From Legionella genomosp. 1 (lineage in GTDB: Bacteria > Pseudomonadota > Gammaproteobacteria > Legionellales > Legionellaceae): a stretch of DNA of 5,080 bases. The position numbers and the translations under genes were made by a program. This document shows, piece after piece, positions 1 to 5,080 of the stretch. Positions within the stretch are counted from its first letter, which is position 1. Every line of letters begins with the position of its first letter. The notes beneath the pieces are model-generated. The model did not search any database, was not told the DNA's origin, and worked only from the letters and a program-made list of their open reading frames with translations. The stretch spans positions 1-5,080 of the forward strand of contig CAMDJY010000129.1 of the NCBI GenBank assembly GCA_945901145.1. Direction: 5' to 3'.

Positions 1-3000
1 TAATACATCAACATTATCTAGTTATTTTATCAAATAGATTAAGTTTACTAGTTACAAATCTCCGTAGTTCCCTTTATCATGGCGCAAAATTTTATTTTAT
101 AAATCGTACATGGCAAAAACTTAGCATTAACGAATACGTTGAGCTGCAATATAATTTTTATAGGTTAGTGGGTGGAATACACGCTGTAGAAGGCATTAAT
201 GATTTCTTTAACAATCCAGATCCTGCGCTTTCACCCAAATTGACTATACTTGCCCCTCATTTAAGTACGTTTAATCTTCTTAATATGGATGATATTAAAC
301 TGGCTTTGTCTGCGTGGCCTGCTGTGCTATCTAAAGAAAATCAGGAGCGATTGGATTTTTGTTTTGATCTCTTCAGTGACGCTCAAACAAACGATGGTTT
401 GACTCCAACAATATTAGCTGAACTGATTCAATATGTCAGTACTGTTGAAATCGTTGAGGGTGATAATTGGCGATTAGTGCTTCTTGCTCACTTAAAGCAA
501 TTTGCACCTTGTTTTGCAGATCAGTATTTTGAAAAGAAAGAAAAACAAATTCGTGATGTTTCTTTTGGCTTAACTGTCGATCAAATCGCCAAAGTACGCG
601 CATGTTCTTTTCCCGACGCTGCGTGCACAGCTATCATTAGTCTTGAATCAGCCATTGTGCAACAAAACCCACCTCAGGTAGACGCTTATTTAGCACATAT
701 CAATGATCAACTGGTGAACTTAAAACAGATTATTACGCCAGAAGATTTTATACTCTTCACAGAACAATTGGATGAGATGCGAGAAGGTGTAGCAACAAAT
801 TATGCCGCCTTACCGATATTAATCGACCACATAATAAAGAAACGAACACTGGAAGGGTTTAATCAAATTTTCGTGCGCAATGAAATTGAAAAATCCTCAC
901 AAAACTTGCTTGAGAAATTTGCAATATTTATTCAAAACATTAAGCCATTAACAGCAGTCGAAGGGTTAAAGTTGGATACCCTCGTGCTTCAAGAAACATT
1001 GGCGACCTTGGTTTTAAATTCAACATCCGTAGATATGTCATCAGTGAGCGACTATCAACAAAATATAGGCGACTTAATTGCACAGTTGAATCAAGCTGCA
1101 ACAGCGCATCCACAAATAAAACACTATTTGCTTGATTGTTTAAATCATATGCCTGATAAAAACACCGAAGAATATCTCAAACATGTACTCACTTTTGGTA
1201 AAAACATACAGCAGCTCAGTGAAATTCTGCAACCAGGTAAAAATGAGTTGTTAAAAGAAAAAAATATGTTTGTCATTTATTCATTACTGGCTAACTATCA
1301 TAAACGTCCCGTTGAATTAAGTAAGCTAGTGGCTCAAGTTCGTCTTATGCCAGCAGAACAATGGCCTTTTATGATGACATTCTTGAGTCGCTTAATTGAC
1401 AATAACCAGTCAATTGTTGGTTTAGAACCACTTATTAAACTGCTTATTGATGATGAACGAAAACTTAATCTATTCACGACGATGTGCAAAACACCGCCGT
1501 ATCCCAATGTTGAAACACTATCTTCCTGGTTACGGACTGAAACATTTGAAAAACAATATGCTGCATTTAGCCTTAAACCCTACGGCGATAGACGATTAGA
1601 CTATGCTTTTAAATATGATAAATATAAACAACAACAGGGTCAATTTGTTGGCGTACAAGATATTTTTACTGACGCCATAGGCAAAAGTCTTGATCGACAA
1701 TTAAGTGACAATCGCACAAAATCAATTCAATTGTTAACAAAAGAATATCATGCAATTCGTAAAGAAACCCCTCTGAGTGATACAAATAAACTAAAGTTGG
1801 TCTGTCTGTGTGTCGAAATGTTGGCAAGAACAGCATCTCAACTGAGTCATGACAAACCGCCTAAGCCCATTAGCCAAGAATTAAATACCACTCAAGTCAT
1901 GGCTCTTTATGCGAAAATGGTTAACCCAAGCAATCGCTTGATTAGCCAAATTGATACCGGTGAAGGCAAATCTCGTATCATGATGATTCTGGCTGCCTGT
2001 CAAGCCGCCCAAGGAAAAACAGTCGATTTTTTAACCAGCGATATGCAACTGGCAGAGCGCGATTATTTATCTTACAAACAATTTTTTGTATCCCTGGGAA
2101 TTCCAACCAGTTTAATTTCTTTAAATACACCTTCCCAGCTATACCAAAAAGGCGGTGTAAATTTTACAGATAATAGCCAGCTGCTGTTATTACGCAACCG
2201 AAGCGATATCGAACGACGTCCATTTGCATATTTGGATGAACGCAAAGGAATGCGATGTCTCTTGGTGGATGAAGTTGATAAATTCGTCCATGATAAAAGT
2301 AAAGATTCCTACAATTATGCCGCCCAATCCAAACAACTTGCAGGTTATGTCTGGGTTTATCCAAACCTTATTAAATTTGTAGAAAGTTTGTCGTTAGAGC
2401 CTGATGCGCCATTTAATCCAGATTTACATGTTGATGAGTTTCTTAAATACATCAATAAAAATGTTTTAAATCGCATGCATAAAGCGAGTTTGGCTCAATT
2501 GACGGCAAACAATCCCGCGCAAATTAAGACTTGGTTGCGTTCAGCGCATACAGCGCTGCGCATGGAAGCAAATAAACATTACATTATGACCGAACCTGAG
2601 AGAAATAAATTGTATCTTCTCCGAGACAGTGAGGGGCATACACGCTATTCACGTAAAATCTTCGTTCTCGATAATGGGCGTCCAGTTGAAGGCAGTTCCT
2701 TTTCTGATGGTGTGCATCAATGCCTTTGTGCTAAAGAAAATATCGCATTAAATAAACTCAAGAATAACAAACGTGATGCATTTATCATTATGCCCGAAAA
2801 TGAAACGGTGCGCGCATCATTTCCGGCGACTTTCATGGCCTCTTATGATGAGGGATCCATCTATGGCGTAAGTGGCACAACACGAAGTGCCGCACCTCTC
2901 AGTAACCTTGAAGAGATTAATTATGAAAAATATACCTATTTAACGATGCCACGTGAGAAACCATTAATTCGAGAGGATAAGAACGTTTGGTTAGCAAAAG

Positions 3001-4208
3001 ATGAGGCTCAACAAATTACATTTTTAAAGCGTGCCATTATTAAAAAACTGGTGTCTGGTTGCCCTGTCTTATTAATTTGCAAAGATGATCAACAGAGCTT
3101 ACGCTTGCACAACGCATTAGGAAATGATCCGAAATTCATGCAAACAGTTCAAGCACTTCAGCTTCAACGCGTTCATGGATTGACAAGCAAACAGGATGAA
3201 ATAAAAGCCATTCAACAAGCAGGCACACCTAATTTTGTAACTATATCAACAGCGGGCATGCTGGGTCGTGGCGTTGACATTAATTCTGATAATTTACTGG
3301 TATTGGCTGCCTACGTGCCAACTGAGGAAGATGAAATCCAGATAAAAGGACGTACTGCAAGGATCGGTAAACCAGGCGAGTATCGGATGATTCCCAATAT
3401 GTCTGATCCAGATTATCCATTAGATGGTTATACTTATAATGTGCACAATGAAGTTGTTAAATCACAAAAACAACGACAATGCACGGCAGCTTTTCAGAAA
3501 GAAGTGAGCTCTCTTTATGCATTTTTTCTAGAAGACATTACTAAACAGTTTTTGGATGATTGCGAGCGATGCTCAAATGAAGATCGAGTTGATCGATTAA
3601 AAGAATGGCAGCTGTTTCTAGGTAAAATGCAAAAAGATTGGGAACCTCATCGACAAAAATTATTAGCCGCGGTTGACAATGAGAATCAAGTGAAATTTTC
3701 AAAAACATTTAATGCATTTACAGAAAAATGGACGCTCAAGGTACCCGTTACACTAGTGAATACTGATAAGGCAAAACAAACCAAAGACATCACTAAAACG
3801 TATGCTGCAATCATGGCGCAACAACGGTTTTTTGCACCACTTCGCCAGCCAATCAAAGTTCAACGCGATTATGATCCATCTGATGATGGTCAAGCGAGAG
3901 TATATTCAACCTTGTTTCCAAAAACATGGGCTACGCTGCGCGGAGAACGACGCTTGTTTGCCGATTACCATGCATGGCGAGAAGGACGAGGTTATTTATT
4001 TCCGGATTTAATGGCCGTATTAAATGGTGAACGAAAACTTTTTGCCAACTTATATGCAACCATTACGCGTTGGATTGCTGAGTGGAGTGAATGGTTAGGT
4101 GCTACAAAAGCATCTCATTTTGATAGCGCTTTAAAAGCTCCACAACGGCCATCTGAGGGCGATCCTAATGTCGGAAGCATTCCGGTAATGATCAAGCCTT
4201 TGAACTAG
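1..4208 (+). CDS. Giant SecA-like DEAD-motor ATPase, 5' end outside window
   Basis: Numbering is from the GTG at 168 (1346 residues to the TAG). The frame has no stop back to position 3, adding at least 55 residues, so the gene is probably cut by the left edge. Motor motifs seen in SecA order: Q576 in a Q-motif-like segment, Walker A TGEGKS (597-602), motif Ia TSDMQLAERD (623-632), Walker B DEVD (701-704), SDGVHQ (846-851) matching the end of SecA's preprotein cross-linking (clamp) domain, SGTTR (902-906) in place of SecA's TGTA, GRGVD (1033-1037), and Q1058 with GRTARIG (1061-1067), the arginine-finger motif. Helices resembling the start of SecA's helical scaffold follow near 1100-1130. Residues 1 to about 570 are helical-looking and unrecognised. 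The cysteine-rich SecA tail and the DEARTPL segment after DEVD are absent. I see no signal peptide or clear membrane helix in the visible part. By family, it should hydrolyse ATP and move a polypeptide (or less likely RNA). A specialised paralogue or secreted effector is possible. It is much longer than the roughly 900 residues of housekeeping SecA, so I give no secA symbol. Confidence 0.85.
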   Translation, partial: IHQHYLVILSNRLSLLVTNLRSSLYHGAKFYFINRTWQKLSINEYVELQYNFYRLVGGIHAVEGINDFFNNPDPALSPKLTILAPHLSTFNLLNMDDIKLALSAWPAVLSKENQERLDFCFDLFSDAQTNDGLTPTILAELIQYVSTVEIVEGDNWRLVLLAHLKQFAPCFADQYFEKKEKQIRDVSFGLTVDQIAKVRACSFPDAACTAIISLESAIVQQNPPQVDAYLAHINDQLVNLKQIITPEDFILFTEQLDEMREGVATNYAALPILIDHIIKKRTLEGFNQIFVRNEIEKSSQNLLEKFAIFIQNIKPLTAVEGLKLDTLVLQETLATLVLNSTSVDMSSVSDYQQNIGDLIAQLNQAATAHPQIKHYLLDCLNHMPDKNTEEYLKHVLTFGKNIQQLSEILQPGKNELLKEKNMFVIYSLLANYHKRPVELSKLVAQVRLMPAEQWPFMMTFLSRLIDNNQSIVGLEPLIKLLIDDERKLNLFTTMCKTPPYPNVETLSSWLRTETFEKQYAAFSLKPYGDRRLDYAFKYDKYKQQQGQFVGVQDIFTDAIGKSLDRQLSDNRTKSIQLLTKEYHAIRKETPLSDTNKLKLVCLCVEMLARTASQLSHDKPPKPISQELNTTQVMALYAKMVNPSNRLISQIDTGEGKSRIMMILAACQAAQGKTVDFLTSDMQLAERDYLSYKQFFVSLGIPTSLISLNTPSQLYQKGGVNFTDNSQLLLLRNRSDIERRPFAYLDERKGMRCLLVDEVDKFVHDKSKDSYNYAAQSKQLAGYVWVYPNLIKFVESLSLEPDAPFNPDLHVDEFLKYINKNVLNRMHKASLAQLTANNPAQIKTWLRSAHTALRMEANKHYIMTEPERNKLYLLRDSEGHTRYSRKIFVLDNGRPVEGSSFSDGVHQCLCAKENIALNKLKNNKRDAFIIMPENETVRASFPATFMASYDEGSIYGVSGTTRSAAPLSNLEEINYEKYTYLTMPREKPLIREDKNVWLAKDEAQQITFLKRAIIKKLVSGCPVLLICKDDQQSLRLHNALGNDPKFMQTVQALQLQRVHGLTSKQDEIKAIQQAGTPNFVTISTAGMLGRGVDINSDNLLVLAAYVPTEEDEIQIKGRTARIGKPGEYRMIPNMSDPDYPLDGYTYNVHNEVVKSQKQRQCTAAFQKEVSSLYAFFLEDITKQFLDDCERCSNEDRVDRLKEWQLFLGKMQKDWEPHRQKLLAAVDNENQVKFSKTFNAFTEKWTLKVPVTLVNTDKAKQTKDITKTYAAIMAQQRFFAPLRQPIKVQRDYDPSDDGQARVYSTLFPKTWATLRGERRLFADYHAWREGRGYLFPDLMAVLNGERKLFANLYATITRWIAEWSEWLGATKASHFDSALKAPQRPSEGDPNVGSIPVMIKPLN
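3927..4070 (+). repeat. Duplicated GER-x-LFA motif in SecA-like C-terminus
   Basis: Two similar segments lie 28 residues apart near the end of the SecA-like protein: ATLRGERRLFADYHAW (G at residue 1259) and AVLNGERKLFANLYAT (G at residue 1287). Both share L-x-GER-[RK]-LFA-[DN] followed by an aromatic or hydrophobic stretch. The DNA copies have diverged, so this is an old internal duplication under protein-level constraint and not a recent slippage event. Its function is unknown. It occupies the place where housekeeping SecA has its linker and zinc-binding tail. Confidence 0.55.
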
Positions 4209-4651
4209 TGAAGCGTAAATAATTTAAGTAAAACGGTCACATTAGTAGCCAATAAAAAGGCTAACATCCAATAGAGCTGATTAAATTTACCTGTGAATTT
4301 AATATCTAACCTATTGATCTTAGCATCCATGCGAATAAATTCTTGTTTCGTGTATGCCTCAAGCGCCGCAATTTCTTGTCTAAGTTCTGAGGATAGCAAA
4401 ATCATATCTTGATTTATTTTCGCAGATAAAGACGTCATTTCCTGCCTGAGCTCTGCCGATAAAGACGACATTTCTTGCTTTAATACCGATTCAAGACGCA
4501 ACAAATTATCTTTTGTTGCTAATTTCTCAGTAACTAATGAAGACAACACCTCTGCTTGCAATTCAGATTGTGCCTCAGCCTGCTCGTCCGTAAAGCCGGC
4601 CAATTTTAATCGTTTAATATAAGCATGGGTATCGAAAGCAGGTAACGCCAT
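4205..4651 (-). CDS. DUF1640/CCDC90-type coiled-coil membrane protein
   Basis: The protein is 148 residues from an ATG, with AAAGGG eight bases upstream supporting this start. Residues 6-28 (FDTHAYIKRLKLAGFTDEQA and following) match the N-terminal motif of the DUF1640/CCDC90 family, whose eukaryotic members include the mitochondrial calcium uniporter regulator MCUR1. LATKDNL (44-50) is also typical of bacterial members. Residues 57-122 form a coiled coil with a clear 11-residue period, each unit resembling [LI]-[KRN]-Q-[ED]-[MIF]-x-x-L-x-A. Residues 126-147 are a hydrophobic C-terminal segment, so the protein is probably a tail-anchored, oligomeric coiled coil with its bulk in the cytoplasm. 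No catalytic residues are visible and the bacterial role is unknown. The family is often found beside mobile or host-association genes, but that is general knowledge and not shown here. The gene is transcribed from its own promoter (4689-4717), and its stop overlaps that of the convergent SecA-like gene by four bases. Confidence 0.85.
   Translation of the reverse strand: MALPAFDTHAYIKRLKLAGFTDEQAEAQSELQAEVLSSLVTEKLATKDNLLRLESVLKQEMSSLSAELRQEMTSLSAKINQDMILLSSELRQEIAALEAYTKQEFIRMDAKINRLDIKFTGKFNQLYWMLAFLLATNVTVLLKLFTLH
4286..4483 (-). repeat. 33-bp (11-residue) periodic coiled-coil repeats
   Basis: Six consecutive 11-codon units encode residues 57-122 of the DUF1640-type protein. Units one to five begin LKQEM, LRQEM, INQDM, LRQEI and TKQEF; the sixth (INRLD) is weaker. 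The first two units are still close at DNA level: 4425-4445 and 4458-4478 are 33 bases apart and match at 19 of 21 positions. This points to growth by tandem duplication. An 11-residue (hendecad) period favours a nearly straight or right-handed coiled coil over a standard heptad one. Confidence 0.7.
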
Positions 4652-4659
4652 AGTTACAG

Positions 4660-4665
4660 CCCTTT
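4660..4665 (-). promoter_or_regulatory. Ribosome binding site of the DUF1640-type gene
   Basis: AAAGGG on the minus strand lies eight bases before the ATG at 4651. It is a good Shine-Dalgarno sequence at normal spacing and supports the chosen start. Confidence 0.65.
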
Positions 4666-4688
4666 AAGAGACAAATTATATATTATTG

Positions 4689-4717
4689 AGTATAGCGTAT
4701 CATTTTTTTACTATCAA
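4689..4717 (-). promoter_or_regulatory. Predicted sigma70-type promoter for the DUF1640-type gene
   Basis: On the minus strand, TTGATA (4712-4717) is followed after exactly 17 bases by TATACT (4689-4694). Each box matches consensus at five of six positions. Transcription would begin near 4682, leaving a leader of about 30 bases that contains the AAAGGG site. A perfect TATAAT at 4675-4680 lies just downstream but has only a poor -35 at normal distance, so the first pair is the better call. The promoter indicates that this gene can be expressed independently of the Rpn-type gene upstream of it. Confidence 0.55.
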
Positions 4718-4763
4718 TAAATGGAAAAGCATCTGTCGTATACCTTTCGTATCAATGCCATAA

Positions 4764-4823
4764 GCAACCAATACGGTTATCGATGATTTAGAACAAAGTA
4801 TTAAGAAAATTGAACCTAAATGA
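4764..4823 (+). pseudogene. Possible coding remnant in the intergenic gap
   Basis: After an in-frame TAA (4761-4763) the plus strand reads 19 charged, helix-like residues, ATNTVIDDLEQSIKKIEPK, ending in TGA at 4821-4823, overlapping the end of the Rpn-type gene. Before the TAA the same frame is open from 4668 but has no convincing start or ribosome binding site. It may be the tail of a decayed gene in which a nonsense change produced the TAA, or chance. I do not recognise the family. Confidence 0.15.
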
Positions 4824-5080
4824 TAAGTTTCATAATCGATTCTTTCGATAAGCCCGTAAACAACATAATTTCATCCATTGGTCTATTGGCTTTTAGCATA
4901 TTGATCGCTATCTCAGCTTTGCCCTCAGCTTTGCCCTCAGCTTTGCCTTCTGCATATTTATCCATAATCAATGTTTTTTCCCGACTCACTTGGTCCCAAT
5001 AACTTTCATACAGCGAGAGCTCTCCTGGCGTATACGCCGATTCCTCAGCAAGCTCTATCGCTTGGGCTATTTCAGGCACT
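4816..5080 (-). CDS. Rpn-family recombination-promoting nuclease/transposase, C-terminal part
   Basis: This is the last 87 or so codons of a gene whose 5' part lies beyond the right edge. The GTG at 5079 is only the first possible start codon in the fragment and is more likely an internal valine. Numbered from it, residues 15-37 (AYTPGELSLYESYWD and following) and the charged AEGKAEGKAEGKAE tract (43-56) are characteristic of the tail of Rpn proteins (PD-(D/E)XK nuclease family transposases, about 300 residues). The end, MDEIMLFTGLSKESIMKLI (68-86), is the usual short C-terminal helical pair. The catalytic PD-(D/E)XK domain should be upstream, so activity cannot be judged. Known E. coli relatives are DNA endonucleases that promote recombination, and some have been linked to phage defence. 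No terminator is visible after the TAG, so read-through toward the DUF1640-type gene 164 bases downstream is possible. Confidence 0.8.
   Translation of the reverse strand, partial: VPEIAQAIELAEESAYTPGELSLYESYWDQVSREKTLIMDKYAEGKAEGKAEGKAEIAINMLKANRPMDEIMLFTGLSKESIMKLII
4912..4947 (-). repeat. Three perfect 12-bp tandem repeats in the Rpn-type gene
   Basis: The plus-strand unit ctcagctttgcc occurs three times without mismatch at 4912-4923, 4924-4935 and 4936-4947, followed by a diverged half unit (4948-4953). On the coding strand each unit encodes G-K-A-E. Because the unit is a multiple of three, gain or loss by slippage changes linker length without breaking the frame. Confidence 0.9.

Noticed and set aside
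127..155. Promoter-like pair TTAACG, 17 bases, TATAAT on the plus strand before GTG168
   Set aside because: It would start transcription near 162, leaving only about six bases before GTG168, and it lies inside an open frame that looks coding. A chance match is likely in AT-rich DNA, though it is the main argument for a start at 168.
2164..2364. 66-codon minus-strand frame
   Set aside because: It lies wholly within the motor core of the SecA-like gene (around Walker B) and its translation has no recognisable features. It is a shadow frame.
3561..3572. C-x-x-C pair (residues 1132-1135), considered as SecA's zinc site
   Set aside because: It is a single pair in a helical region far from the C-terminus and lacks the second Cys-His pair of the SecA tail.
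3802..4011. 69-codon plus-strand frame
   Set aside because: It is an alternative frame inside the SecA-like gene, with no ribosome binding site and no recognisable features.
4172..4184. Perfect hairpin CGGAA-GCA-TTCCG near the end of the SecA-like gene, considered as a terminator
   Set aside because: The stem has only five pairs plus possible wobbles, and no run of T follows on either strand. It is inside coding sequence.
4835..4849. Inverted repeat ATCGA-TTCTT-TCGAT
   Set aside because: It is a short stem within the last codons of the Rpn-type gene, before the stop, with no T-run in the direction of transcription.
4820..5002. 60-codon plus-strand frame with an ALPS repeat
   Set aside because: It is the antisense reading of the 12-bp repeats and the Rpn tail. 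The minus-strand reading matches a known family.

Overview
The window is AT-rich (by eye about 40% GC) bacterial DNA, densely coding, with one very large gene and two small ones facing it. The combination of a giant SecA-like ATPase, a DUF1640/CCDC90-type coiled-coil membrane protein and an Rpn-family (PD-(D/E)XK nuclease/transposase) tail suggests a gammaproteobacterium, possibly of the Legionellales or a similar host-associated lineage. The lineage is an inference from gene content and base composition. No marker gene is present to confirm it.

Layout: positions 1-4208 (+) are filled by one reading frame for a SecA-like DEAD-motor protein. The frame has no stop back to the left edge, so the gene almost certainly starts outside the window, and the GTG at 168 is probably an internal valine codon. 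About 600 residues of helical, unrecognised sequence precede a complete SecA-type motor: Walker A, DEVD, a clamp-like insert, the second RecA fold and an arginine-finger motif. A helical C-terminal region with a short duplicated motif follows, without SecA's zinc-binding tail.

Positions 4205-4651 (-) encode a 148-residue DUF1640-type protein: a conserved N-terminal motif, an 11-residue-periodic coiled coil and one C-terminal membrane helix. It has its own good promoter and ribosome binding site. Its stop codon and that of the SecA-like gene overlap in the four bases CTAG, so the two genes converge with no space for a terminator. A 164-bp gap (4652-4815) holds this promoter and a doubtful coding remnant. 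Positions 4816-5080 (-) are the C-terminal end of an Rpn-family protein, cut by the right edge, with three perfect 12-bp tandem repeats encoding its AEGK tract.

The three genes do not form an obvious operon: the SecA-like gene is on the opposite strand, and the DUF1640 gene has its own promoter. The most interesting item is the SecA-like protein. It keeps the full ATPase motor and the clamp signature, but has lost several sequences specific to housekeeping SecA and gained a large N-terminal helical region. It is therefore probably a specialised paralogue of unknown substrate.
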